A stretch of 41,880 nucleotides of DNA, from NCBI RefSeq assembly GCF_025362435.1, contig NZ_JANYGL010000046.1:1-41880 (forward strand), given 5' to 3'. Below are positions 8,287 through 16,714 of this stretch, piece by piece. Position 1 is the first letter of the stretch, and each line of letters opens with the position of its first letter. The position numbers were made by a program, and so were the translations under genes. The stretch is from Polymorphobacter sp. Its GTDB lineage: Bacteria > Pseudomonadota > Alphaproteobacteria > Sphingomonadales > Sphingomonadaceae. Under the pieces are notes generated by a model. It made no database searches, was not told the DNA's origin, and saw nothing but the letters and a program-made list of their open reading frames with translations.

Positions 8287-9450
8287 TCACGAAGCGGGTC
8301 GCCACGCTCCAACCTGCCGGCCGACCAAGCGGACGAGGTCGTTCTGGACGATCGTCACGTCCATGACGTGCATCCCCCAGTCCGGGTAGGCGACGTCGCC
8401 GACGGTGTCGCGGTCCATGATGTAGTCGCCGAGGCCATGCGCGACGCCCGGCTCGACGTGGACCGCGAGATACGAAAAGCCGCCGCGCGAGACGCATTCA
8501 CCCGACAGCAGTCCCGGGATCCGGGCAAAGCGTGTCGGCACCGCGGTTCCGGCGACCGACCAGCCGGTCGCGGGCGGGCTGTACTTGACGACGCCCTTGA
8601 CCCACCACGGAAAGCCGAACACCCCATCGAGCGGCGCCGAGCCGCCCTCGAGGCGTGCCGGATTGGTGCAGCCCGCCTCGTGCGCCGGGTCGGGCGATCG
8701 CCCGAACAGGGCGTTTGCCGAGGGCGGCTCGGCGTCGCGGTAGCTCGCCCATGTCACGACACAGCCGGTCTGCGTCGCTGCACGGCACAGCGGGATCGCC
8801 TTGAAGTCAGCGCCGACGTCCTTGCCCGTGGGCACGAGGACGGTGACGCCGGGCAGGACCGCCGACACCATCCGCGCCGCGATCGGCTTGCCGTCGATTT
8901 CCTCGACCATCAGCCGCTTGAGCATGATCGACCCCTGGCTATGCCCGATCAGGACGAACGGCCGCCCGTGGTTGTCGCGCGCGAGATAATCGTGCCACGC
9001 CGCGCGGACGTCACCGAAGGCGAGGTCGAAGCCCGCGCCCAGCGCCGGGCGGCCGCCTGCCGCTCCGGCCGGCGGCGGCACCAGCGCGGCGCGCAACGCG
9101 GTCAGGGTCACCTGGCGGTAGACCGGCGCGAAGGTCCGGCAGACGCTGGCGAAGGCGGCGAACTGCGACGCCGCCTGCCCCTTCTCCTCCTTGCCCGGGA
9201 CCATGTCGCTGTTGAGCCCCGCATCGACCGACGCGGTCGGATAGAGGTAGAAGCAGTCGGCCTTCGGTGCGGGATCGCGCGCGACCGCCTCGGCGCGCAT
9301 CGTGCCGTCACGGGCGACGACCGTCCGCGTCGGATCGGGAGCGCAGGCGTCGGCGCGGCCCGGGCGGCACAGCCAGTTTGCCCCGTCGCGATAGTCGGCC
9401 GGCACCGCCGTCGCTTGTGCCGCCGCCGCCAGCAAGACCAGTCCGAGCAT
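8287..9450 (-). CDS. DUF3089 domain protein, secreted alpha/beta-hydrolase-like
   Basis: A 387-residue protein with an N-terminal Sec-type signal (residues 1-16). The nucleophile elbow GHSQGS is at 169-174 with Ser171, inside the DUF3089 fold; a buried Tyr-rich FYLYPTASVD segment (residues 67-76) is also typical of that family. By fold it is an esterase or lipase, but no member that I can name has an established substrate. Several cysteines suggest disulfides and an extracytoplasmic location. It lies 28 bp downstream of the MFS gene in the same direction and is probably the last gene of the amine operon, ending directly at the palindromic repeat. The start ATG 9450 follows a G-rich stretch serving as Shine-Dalgarno. 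Confidence 0.85.
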   Translation of the reverse strand: MLGLVLLAAAAQATAVPADYRDGANWLCRPGRADACAPDPTRTVVARDGTMRAEAVARDPAPKADCFYLYPTASVDAGLNSDMVPGKEEKGQAASQFAAFASVCRTFAPVYRQVTLTALRAALVPPPAGAAGGRPALGAGFDLAFGDVRAAWHDYLARDNHGRPFVLIGHSQGSIMLKRLMVEEIDGKPIAARMVSAVLPGVTVLVPTGKDVGADFKAIPLCRAATQTGCVVTWASYRDAEPPSANALFGRSPDPAHEAGCTNPARLEGGSAPLDGVFGFPWWVKGVVKYSPPATGWSVAGTAVPTRFARIPGLLSGECVSRGGFSYLAVHVEPGVAHGLGDYIMDRDTVGDVAYPDWGMHVMDVTIVQNDLVRLVGRQVGAWRPAS

Positions 9451-9478
9451 CGATTATCCCCCCAAAGATGCCGTGCGC

Positions 9479-10831
9479 TTACGCCGTGGCGACCGCCGCC
9501 GCCAGCATCCGCGCGTCGTCGCGGTCGAAGGTGCGGACGCTCGTCCAATAGTGATACGCCGCCCAGAAGCCGGTCAGCGACAAGGCCAGCAACGCATAGC
9601 GCAGCGACTCGGCGTTGCTCCCAAGCCGCCCGGCGAGCCCGTCGCTGATCGCCCCGACCGCGATCGGTGCAACGATCAGATTGGCGACATTGGCGCACAA
9701 CAGGCTGATCGCCATTCCCTGCGCGCGCATCTTCGGCGGCAGGAAGTTGAGCAGCAGCGCCATCTGCGGCCCGACGTACAAATAGATCGCCGGCACCACG
9801 AGCCACAGCATCGCCGTCGCCACCCCGAGCGAGTGCGTCCAGTAGATGACGAACGACGGCACCGTCGACGCGAGGACGATCCCGCCGAGGAAATAGGCGA
9901 TCCGGCGCGGCGGGCGCATCGCCGGCAGCGACAGCACCGCGCAGGTGCCGAGCGTCGCCCCGACCCCCGCCCACAGATAGATCGTGCCAAGCCGCGCCCC
10001 GGCGTCAGCGGTCGACAGGCCATAGGCGCGCTGGAGGAAGGTCTGGGTCCAGTACATCAGCCCCCAGCCCCACAGGCAGATGATCGTGCCCGCCGCATTG
10101 ATGTGCCAGACCGCACGACTGCGCCACATGAACAGCAGCGTTTCGCGCAACGGCGCCTGCGGTTCGGACGACGGCTCGACGCTTTCGAAGCGCCCGCGCT
10201 GCGGCTCGCGGACGGTGAGGAAGATCAGCACGCCGAAGATCACGCCCGGAATGCCGAGCGCGATGAACGCCGCGCGCCAGCTGTGATAATGGTCGACGAT
10301 CCGCCCGGCGACGGTCGAGCCGAGCCACGCGCCGAGCGGCAGCCCGAGCGCGTAGATCGTCAGCGCGAAGGCGCGGCGCTCGCGCGGGAAGTAGTCGGCG
10401 ATGATCGAGGTCGACGGCGGCGTCCCCCCCGCCTCGCCGACGCCGACACCGATGCGCGCGACGAGGAACTGCCAGAAATTCTGGGTGAGCCCGAGGATCG
10501 CGGTCATCGCCGACCACAGGACCATCGCCGCAGCGACGATGTTGCGCCGGTTCGAGCGGTCGGCGAGGCGCGAGATCGGGATGCCGACAGTGATGTAGAA
10601 CAGCGCGAGGCTCACCCCGGTCAGCCAGCCGACGCCGGTGTCGCTGAGGTGGAACTCGATGCGGATCGGTTCGAGCACGGTCGAGACGACGTAGCGGTCG
10701 GCGATGTTGAGCGCATAGACCAGCCCGCAGACGACGACGACGTACCAGCGCGCGCGCTCCAGCGCCGCGGGGGCAAAGGGGGCTGGCTCGACCGCGGAGG
10801 CCAGTGCGGCGGGTGCGATGCTTGCGGTCAT
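9479..10831 (-). CDS. MFS transporter (spinster-like)
   Basis: A 450-residue major facilitator with about 12 predicted membrane helices. The loop 2-3 motif appears as SRLADRSNRRN, and ADRYVVSTVLEPIRIEF in the first helices is typical of the spinster-like subgroup common in sphingomonads. ATG 10831 has AGGGG eight bases upstream and overlaps the soxG stop as ATGA, so the frame continuing further upstream is not used. Its place directly behind the sarcosine oxidase genes suggests uptake of the amine substrate or export of a product. Direction and substrate cannot be decided from sequence. Confidence 0.9.
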   Translation of the reverse strand: MTASIAPAALASAVEPAPFAPAALERARWYVVVVCGLVYALNIADRYVVSTVLEPIRIEFHLSDTGVGWLTGVSLALFYITVGIPISRLADRSNRRNIVAAAMVLWSAMTAILGLTQNFWQFLVARIGVGVGEAGGTPPSTSIIADYFPRERRAFALTIYALGLPLGAWLGSTVAGRIVDHYHSWRAAFIALGIPGVIFGVLIFLTVREPQRGRFESVEPSSEPQAPLRETLLFMWRSRAVWHINAAGTIICLWGWGLMYWTQTFLQRAYGLSTADAGARLGTIYLWAGVGATLGTCAVLSLPAMRPPRRIAYFLGGIVLASTVPSFVIYWTHSLGVATAMLWLVVPAIYLYVGPQMALLLNFLPPKMRAQGMAISLLCANVANLIVAPIAVGAISDGLAGRLGSNAESLRYALLALSLTGFWAAYHYWTSVRTFDRDDARMLAAAVATA

Positions 10832-11265
10832 GCCAATCCCCTCGAAATCGCCGCCGACCAAAGTTCGATCAGCCCCCCGGCGTAGCTTGCGGCGAAGTAG
10901 ACCTCGGCGCAATCGGCGGCGACGGGGACAATCCAAACCGGCACATGGTGGATCACCGTCGCGGCGCAGTCGCCGGGGCCGAAGCGCGGGTCCTCGGCGT
11001 CGAACACTCCCGCAACCATCAGAAGCGCGCGCCAGCCCGGCCCGGTCAAGGTCGCGCGGACCAGCCCGCCGCCGATCGCGGTGAGGCAGCCGTCGTCGCG
11101 CATAGCGTCTGCGATCGCAGCGATGTCGCCCGCATCGATCAGCCACCAGCGTCGCGGCTCGACCCTCACCGCGCGCGCAGTGCCGAAATCGGGGGCGAGA
11201 TTGCTCCACAGATCGACCGCGACGACATCGCCCGCGGGGGCAAAAGTGAGCGCGACATCAGCCAC
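10828..11265 (-). CDS. soxG: sarcosine oxidase gamma subunit
   Basis: A 145-residue protein with the layout of the SoxG/GcvT-like small subunit of heterotetrameric sarcosine oxidase, including RRWWLID about 38 residues in and a C-terminal SYAGGLIELW segment. SoxG has no cofactor of its own and packs against the alpha subunit. The family is poorly conserved, so the call rests on both sequence and order (soxB-soxD-soxA-soxG). It overlaps soxA by 8 bp upstream and the transporter by 4 bp downstream. The length is slightly below the usual 170-200 residues. Confidence 0.85.
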   Translation of the reverse strand: MADVALTFAPAGDVVAVDLWSNLAPDFGTARAVRVEPRRWWLIDAGDIAAIADAMRDDGCLTAIGGGLVRATLTGPGWRALLMVAGVFDAEDPRFGPGDCAATVIHHVPVWIVPVAADCAEVYFAASYAGGLIELWSAAISRGLA

Positions 11266-14023
11266 GGTAGCGCGCCCCCTCGGCGTCGTAGAACACCGGG
11301 TCGGTCACCGTCACCCGCGCCTCGAGCCCGCGCGTCGGCGAGGTCGCGAGCAGCGTGTCGCCGTTCCGCGCCCGCCCGCCACGCAGCAGCGCCAGCGCGA
11401 CGCCGCCGTCGCCGAGCACGCGCAAGCCGCCGGCGGTGACGTGGCCCTCGACCGCCGCGCCGCTCGCCGCGACGAGCATTGCGCCCTCGGGAATCGGCTG
11501 CGGCGAGGTCAGCCCGACGAGCTGAAGCCGGTCGGGGGCAGCGAGCGCGGGGCGGTCGAGCGCCGACGCGCCAACGAAGCCGCCGCCCTTCCGCAGCATC
11601 CGTTCGAGGCGCAGGTCGTGCGGCGTCGTCCGCCCGTCGACCTCGCCGCCGCCGACGATGTGCCCCTTCTCGATGCGGAGGAATTCGAGCGCCTCGATCC
11701 CGTACGGCACCGCGCCCGCCGCGATCAGCGCGTCCCACACCGGGACGGCGGCGTCGCCGGCGGGGTAGAGTTCGAACGCGCGCTCGCCGCTGTAGCTCGC
11801 CGCGAGGATCAGCACCGGCACCCCGGCGACGACCGCGTCGGCGACCCCCATGTGCGCGGGCGCGGCGGTCCCGGTCAGGCGTTCGAGGATCGCCGCCGCG
11901 TGCGGTCCGGCGAGCGCGATCCCGGCGAACGCCTCCTGCACCGCGACGACCGACACGCGCAGGTCCGGGGCAAGGACGTGGCGGGCATAGCCGAGATGCG
12001 CCTCCATCCGGTCGGCCCCGCCGGTCGAGCTAGTCAGCAGGTAGCGCGCCTCGCCGAGCCGCCAGACGGTGCCGTCGTCCATCACCATGCCGTCCTCGCG
12101 CAGCATGAAAGTGTAGCGCCCGCGCCTGACGCTGAGCTTGGCGACCCCGGTCGCGCAGACGATTTCGAGCAGCGCCGCCGCGTCGGGGCCGGTGACGACG
12201 AACTTCGCCAGCGTCGAGACGTCGATGATCCCGGCGGCAGTGCGGACCGCGCGCGCCTCGCGCAGCGCCGCGGCGTGGAGGGTTTCGGCCGCCTGCGGAT
12301 ACGCGCGCGGGCGGTGCCACAGGCCGAGCGGCTGCCAGATCGGCGCGAGCGCCTCGTGGCGATCCGCCAGTACCAGCCGCCGCGACGGCGCCGCATGCCC
12401 GCCGCCGTCGGGACCCGCGAGCGCGCCGAGCATCAGCGGGGTATACGGCGGGCGGAAGGTCGTCAGTCCCGCCGCCGGGATCGCGACCCCGGCCGCGCCC
12501 GCCAGCCGCCCGAGCGCTGCCATGTTGCTCGTCTTGCCCTGGTCGGTGCCCATGCCGAGCGTCGTATAGCGCTTGAGATGCTCGACCGAGCGATAGCCCT
12601 CGGCCCACGCAAGATCGACGTCGGCGGCGGTGACGTCGTTCTGGAAGTCGATGAAGCTCGACTTGGGGTCGGCGAGCGCGACCGTGTCGGGGGAGACCGC
12701 GTCGACCTCCCCCGCCGCGCTGCCGACGGTGACGATGTTTTGCAGCGTCGCGCCGGGGACGAACGCCTGGATGTCGGCGCGCCAGTCGAGCTTGCCCCCG
12801 ACCTGGCTGTGGAGGTGGACGACCGGCGTGAACCCGCCCGAGACGGCGAGGCAATCGGCGGCAAAGCTGCGCCGCTCGGTCGATATACCGGCTTCGACTG
12901 CGGTCAGGCCGTCCGCCCGGCCTCGCGTCGATAGCGGGACGGCGCTGGTGAAGACCGGAAAACGCGCCTTCGCGGCGGTCGCGACGGCGCTCGGTGCGGC
13001 GCGCGAATCGAGGATCGCGACGACCTCGCCGCCCGCCGCGACGACGGCATCGGCGGTGCGGTAGGCGTCGTCGTTGTTCGTCGCGATGACGACGCGCTTC
13101 CCTGGCAGGACGCCGAAGCGCGCGATGTACGCCCGCACCGCCCGCGCCAGCATGACGCCGGGGCGGTCGTTGCCGGCGAAGGTCAGCGGCCGCTCGATCG
13201 CACCGGTGGCGAGGACGATCCGCTTCGCCCGAATCTGCCACAGCCGCTGCGCCAACGGCCCCGACTGCCCCGGCTCGGCGATCCGCTGGCTGAGCGTGAC
13301 GAAGCCGTGGTCCCACAGCCCCGACGCGGTCGTCCGCGTCAGGATGCGCCCCCCGGCGGCGGCGATCGCGGCGCGCGCGGCAGCGATCGGGGCGAGGTCA
13401 CCGCCGTCGCTCAGCTGCGTGCCGCCCATAACTGCGTCCTGCTCGACGAGGATGACACGCGCCCCCGATCCCGCCGCTGCGGTCGCCGCCGCGAGCCCCG
13501 CCGGGCCGCTGCCGACGACGAGGACGTCGCAGAACGCGGCGCGGTGTTCGTACACATCGGGGTCGGCGGCGACCGGCGCGGGGCCGAGCCCGGCGGCGCG
13601 GCGGATCAGGGCTTCGTAGCGCATCCACCGCTTCGGCGGCCCGAAGAAAGTCTTGTAGTAGAATCCCGCCGCGAACAGCGGGGCGGCGAGGCCGAGGACC
13701 GCCCCCGCATCGAATTGCAGGCTCGGCCAGCGGTTCTGGCTGCACGCGACGAGGCCGTCATACACGAAGACATCGGTGCTCCGCGTGTTCGGCTCGGTGC
13801 GCCCGCCGCTGCCGATCGTGACGAGCGCATTCGGCTCCTCGACCCCGGCGGTCATCACCCCGCGCGGCCGATGGTATTTGAAGCTCCGCGCGACCAGCCC
13901 GACGCCGTTCGCCAGCAGCGCCGCCGCGAGCGTGTCGCCCGGCCGCGCCAACATCGCGACGCCGTCGAAGGTGAAGGCGATCGTCGCCGCCGCGCCGCCG
14001 GGGATCCGCGCCGGTCCGCTCAC
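11258..14023 (-). CDS. soxA: sarcosine oxidase alpha subunit
   Basis: A 921-residue alpha subunit. The N-terminal ferredoxin-like segment (about 15-60, with RSFKYHRPRG) lacks the cysteines of an iron-sulfur cluster, as is normal for SoxA. Next come FYYKTFFGPPKRWMRYE and the dinucleotide site GSGPAG (171-176), which holds NAD+ in the known enzyme. A region with RSVEHLKRYTTLGMGTDQGK follows. The last third is a GcvT-like tetrahydrofolate domain that captures the methyl-derived formaldehyde as methylene-THF. GTG 14023 is chosen as the start because it overlaps the soxD stop as GTGA and matches the usual N-terminus; the upstream frame is a shadow of soxD. Length is close to the family norm (about 960-1000). 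Confidence 0.95.
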   Translation of the reverse strand: MSGPARIPGGAAATIAFTFDGVAMLARPGDTLAAALLANGVGLVARSFKYHRPRGVMTAGVEEPNALVTIGSGGRTEPNTRSTDVFVYDGLVACSQNRWPSLQFDAGAVLGLAAPLFAAGFYYKTFFGPPKRWMRYEALIRRAAGLGPAPVAADPDVYEHRAAFCDVLVVGSGPAGLAAATAAAGSGARVILVEQDAVMGGTQLSDGGDLAPIAAARAAIAAAGGRILTRTTASGLWDHGFVTLSQRIAEPGQSGPLAQRLWQIRAKRIVLATGAIERPLTFAGNDRPGVMLARAVRAYIARFGVLPGKRVVIATNNDDAYRTADAVVAAGGEVVAILDSRAAPSAVATAAKARFPVFTSAVPLSTRGRADGLTAVEAGISTERRSFAADCLAVSGGFTPVVHLHSQVGGKLDWRADIQAFVPGATLQNIVTVGSAAGEVDAVSPDTVALADPKSSFIDFQNDVTAADVDLAWAEGYRSVEHLKRYTTLGMGTDQGKTSNMAALGRLAGAAGVAIPAAGLTTFRPPYTPLMLGALAGPDGGGHAAPSRRLVLADRHEALAPIWQPLGLWHRPRAYPQAAETLHAAALREARAVRTAAGIIDVSTLAKFVVTGPDAAALLEIVCATGVAKLSVRRGRYTFMLREDGMVMDDGTVWRLGEARYLLTSSTGGADRMEAHLGYARHVLAPDLRVSVVAVQEAFAGIALAGPHAAAILERLTGTAAPAHMGVADAVVAGVPVLILAASYSGERAFELYPAGDAAVPVWDALIAAGAVPYGIEALEFLRIEKGHIVGGGEVDGRTTPHDLRLERMLRKGGGFVGASALDRPALAAPDRLQLVGLTSPQPIPEGAMLVAASGAAVEGHVTAGGLRVLGDGGVALALLRGGRARNGDTLLATSPTRGLEARVTVTDPVFYDAEGARYRG

Positions 14024-14271
14024 GGCGCATATCCGGTCACGGATTCGATCGCATGCGTCGCGGTATGCCGCCGCACGACGAGCCACGCCCGGCAGCCGAA
14101 GCGGTGGTGCCACAATTCGTCGGACCAGCCGCGCGGGTTGGCGCGGGCGTAGAGCGTCGTCATCGCCTCGGCGGACGGCATCGCCAACGCGACGACCGCG
14201 TCCAACGTCCGGTCATAGGCGAACTCGCTCTGCGCCCGCGGTCCGCAGTGAGGGCAATCGATCAGCAGCAT
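14020..14271 (-). CDS. soxD: sarcosine oxidase delta subunit
   Basis: An 83-residue zinc-binding subunit of heterotetrameric sarcosine oxidase. The ligands expected from known structures are visible: C6 and C9 in DCPHCG, then a His/Cys pair near H56 and C60 in DELWHHRFGCRAW. The start overlaps the soxB stop as ATGA (14268-14271) and the stop overlaps the soxA GTG. SoxD caps the complex and is essential for assembly in characterised systems. Confidence 0.95.
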   Translation of the reverse strand: MLLIDCPHCGPRAQSEFAYDRTLDAVVALAMPSAEAMTTLYARANPRGWSDELWHHRFGCRAWLVVRRHTATHAIESVTGYAP

Positions 14272-15527
14272 CAGCGGAGCTGCGGCATCGGGCCGACCCC
14301 GGCCTCGTCGACCGTCGCACCCTGCGCGAAGCGGTCGAGGCCGAACGGCGCGGCGAGCGGATGCGGCGCGCCGGTCGCGAGCAACTGGGCATAAGCGAAG
14401 CCCGATCCGGGAGTCGCCTTGAACCCGCCGTAGCACCAGCCGCCGTTGAGATAGAGGCCGTCGACCGGCAGCGCGGAAATGATCGGCGAGCCGTCGAAGC
14501 TCATGTCGGTCGTCCCCGACCAGCACCGCACCATCCGCAGTCGCGACAGCGCCGGGACGAGCGCGATCGCCTCCGCCGCGGCCTTCTCGAGCCGGTTCGG
14601 CAGGCCGCGCTGGGCGTAGCTCGGGAACTGGTCGGGGTCGCCGCCGAGGACGATCCCGCCCTTGTCCGACTGGCTGATGTAGCAGTGGAGCGACTGCGAC
14701 ATGATCACGGTGTCGATCATCGGCTTGACCGGCTCGGTGACGAACGCCTGGAGGGTCTGCGCCTCGATCGGCAGCTTGATCCCGGCGAGCGCCGCGACCG
14801 GGCCGCTGTTGCCGGCGACGCAGATGCCGACCCGCCCCGCGCCGATGCCACCGCGCGTCGTCTCGACCCCGGCGACGCGCCCGCCGGCGATCGCCAGCCC
14901 GGTGACCTCGCAATTCTGGATGACGTCGATCCCGAGCGCGTCGGCGGCGCGGGCATAGCCCCATGCGACCGCATCGTGGCGCGCGGTGCCGCCGCGCCGC
15001 TGGATCATCCCGCCGTGGATCGGGAAGCGCGCGGCGGGCGACATGTCGAGCAAAGGCACGAGCTTTTCGACCTGCGCGCGGGTCAGCAGTTCGGCATCGA
15101 TCCCCGAACAGCGCAGCGCGTCGCCGCGCTGGGCGAGGCTCGTCATGTCGCTGTCGCTATGGCCGAGGAACATCGCCCCGCGCGGCGAGAACATGACGTT
15201 GAAGTTCAATTCGTCGCTCATCCCCTCCCACAGTCCGAGGGCGAAATCGAAGAAGTTGTGGAGCGCGGGCTGGCGGTAGTTCGAGCGGACGATCGTCGTG
15301 TTGCGCCCGGTGTTGCCGCCGCCGATCCAGCCCTTTTCGAGCACCGCGACGTTGCGGATGCCGTGGACCTTGGCGAGGTAGTACGCGGTCGACAGGCCGT
15401 GGCCGCCGCCGCCGATGACGATGACGTCGTACGACTTCTTCGGCTCGGGATCTCGCCACGCCCGGTCCCAGTGCTTTTGCCCGGTGAGCGCGCCACGCAG
15501 GAGGGCAAGCGCCGAATAGCGGCTCAT
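14271..15527 (-). CDS. soxB: sarcosine oxidase beta subunit
   Basis: A 418-residue flavoprotein that oxidises the N-methyl group of sarcosine or a similar secondary amine. The FAD-binding motif is GGGGHG at 39-44. The segment GRNTTIVRSNYRQP and the conserved RHDAVAW with its His (about residue 184, which I believe corresponds to the covalently FMN-bound His of the family) identify it as heterotetrameric SoxB rather than a monomeric oxidase. The C-terminus carries NGGWCYGGFKATPGSG. ATG 15527 gives the canonical length; the open frame upstream is the shadow of the preceding flavoprotein gene, which it overlaps by 4 bp. It should form a complex with SoxA, SoxD and SoxG encoded immediately downstream. 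Confidence 0.96.
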   Translation of the reverse strand: MSRYSALALLRGALTGQKHWDRAWRDPEPKKSYDVIVIGGGGHGLSTAYYLAKVHGIRNVAVLEKGWIGGGNTGRNTTIVRSNYRQPALHNFFDFALGLWEGMSDELNFNVMFSPRGAMFLGHSDSDMTSLAQRGDALRCSGIDAELLTRAQVEKLVPLLDMSPAARFPIHGGMIQRRGGTARHDAVAWGYARAADALGIDVIQNCEVTGLAIAGGRVAGVETTRGGIGAGRVGICVAGNSGPVAALAGIKLPIEAQTLQAFVTEPVKPMIDTVIMSQSLHCYISQSDKGGIVLGGDPDQFPSYAQRGLPNRLEKAAAEAIALVPALSRLRMVRCWSGTTDMSFDGSPIISALPVDGLYLNGGWCYGGFKATPGSGFAYAQLLATGAPHPLAAPFGLDRFAQGATVDEAGVGPMPQLR

Positions 15528-16714
15528 GCCGCGAGTCCGGTGTCGGCGGCTTGCGCCGCCCAGCCACGCTGCTCGCGCCAGTCGGGCTCGAGGTCGGCGA
15601 AGCGCGCCAGCCCGAGCTTGGCGATGTCGGCGAACGAGCATTCCCCGTCGACGACGAGGTCGCGGATCGCGTGGCCGCTCGCGGGCGACAGGCCGAAGCC
15701 GACCCCCGACATCGTCGCGACGGTGACGTTGCCGACGCGGTCGAGGATCGGGCGGCCGTCGGGAGTGTTCTCGACGATCCCGGCCCACGAGCGGATGACG
15801 TTGAGGTGCGCCGCCCTCGGGAACATCTCGGCGACGCGGCGCGCGAGGCTGCGGATCAGCGGCGATGCCGGGCGCGCTTCGGGACCATCGCCGGTCGTCG
15901 CGATCCATTCGTGCGGGCCGCCGCCGAAGGCGAGGTTGCCGCGCAACGTCTGCCGCCCGTACAGCCCGTTGCCGTCGACCCCGCCGATCGGCATCAGCGG
16001 CGCGGGTTCGGTGACGATCATCTCCGCGCGCGCGGCGGTGACGGGGAAATCGATGCCGATCGGCGCGAGCAATGCCGCCGCCTGCGGCCCGGCGGCGACG
16101 ACGACCGCGTCGCAGGCGATGGTGCCGCGCGCGGTTTCGACTCCGGTCACCCGCCCGCCCGCGGTGGCGAACCCGGTCGCGGCGCAATGCTGGACGATCC
16201 GCCCGCCGAGGTCCTGCAGCGCCCACGCGTACGCCTGGACCGTCCGCTGCGGGTTGGCATGCCCGCCGAAACGGAGGTGGATGCCGCCGAGGCACGTCGC
16301 ATCGGTCAGCGGCACCATCGCCTGCGCCTGCGCGGAGTCGAGATCGTCGACGCGGTAGCCCATCGCGCTGCACATCCGCCCGACCGCGCGATAATGGTCG
16401 AGCAAGGCGGCGTCGCGCTGGATGATGATGCGTTCGCGCTGGTATTCGGTCGGGTAGCCGAGCAATTCGTCCATCTGCGGCCACAGTCGCTGCTCCTCGG
16501 CGAACAACGGGCTCTGGTAATGCGAGGCGCCGCCGCCGTTGCGCCCCGACGCCTCCCAGCCGACGATGCCTTTGTCGATGACGACGACATCGACGCCCGA
16601 TCGCGCCAGCCACCACGCCGCCGACAGCCCGGTGACGCCCGCGCCGACGACGACGACGGTGGCACTGGCGGGCAAAGGCGCGCTGGCGGGGAGGGCGGCG
16701 GGAACGTCAGACAT
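15524..16714 (-). CDS. FAD-dependent amine/amino-acid oxidoreductase (HcnC/DadA/SoxB-like)
   Basis: A 396-residue FAD enzyme of the D-amino-acid/glycine oxidase superfamily. The dinucleotide motif GAGVTG is at 24-29, followed by DKGIVGWEASGRNGGG, and the C-terminal ATMSGVGFGLSPASG contacts flavin in relatives. Its partner is the preceding HcnB-like gene (8-bp overlap). That pairing resembles the beta/alpha halves of hydrogen cyanide synthase and D-hydroxyproline or opine dehydrogenases, which pass electrons to the respiratory chain instead of O2. Here it probably oxidises an N-methyl or secondary amino acid related to the sarcosine-oxidase substrate, for example a dimethylated intermediate. 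The substrate is inference. Confidence 0.88.
   Translation of the reverse strand: MSDVPAALPASAPLPASATVVVVGAGVTGLSAAWWLARSGVDVVVIDKGIVGWEASGRNGGGASHYQSPLFAEEQRLWPQMDELLGYPTEYQRERIIIQRDAALLDHYRAVGRMCSAMGYRVDDLDSAQAQAMVPLTDATCLGGIHLRFGGHANPQRTVQAYAWALQDLGGRIVQHCAATGFATAGGRVTGVETARGTIACDAVVVAAGPQAAALLAPIGIDFPVTAARAEMIVTEPAPLMPIGGVDGNGLYGRQTLRGNLAFGGGPHEWIATTGDGPEARPASPLIRSLARRVAEMFPRAAHLNVIRSWAGIVENTPDGRPILDRVGNVTVATMSGVGFGLSPASGHAIRDLVVDGECSFADIAKLGLARFADLEPDWREQRGWAAQAADTGLAA

Noticed and set aside
9479-11209. 576-codon version of the MFS gene
   Set aside because: The upstream part is a shadow of soxG; ATG 10831 has AGGGG before it and overlaps the soxG stop.
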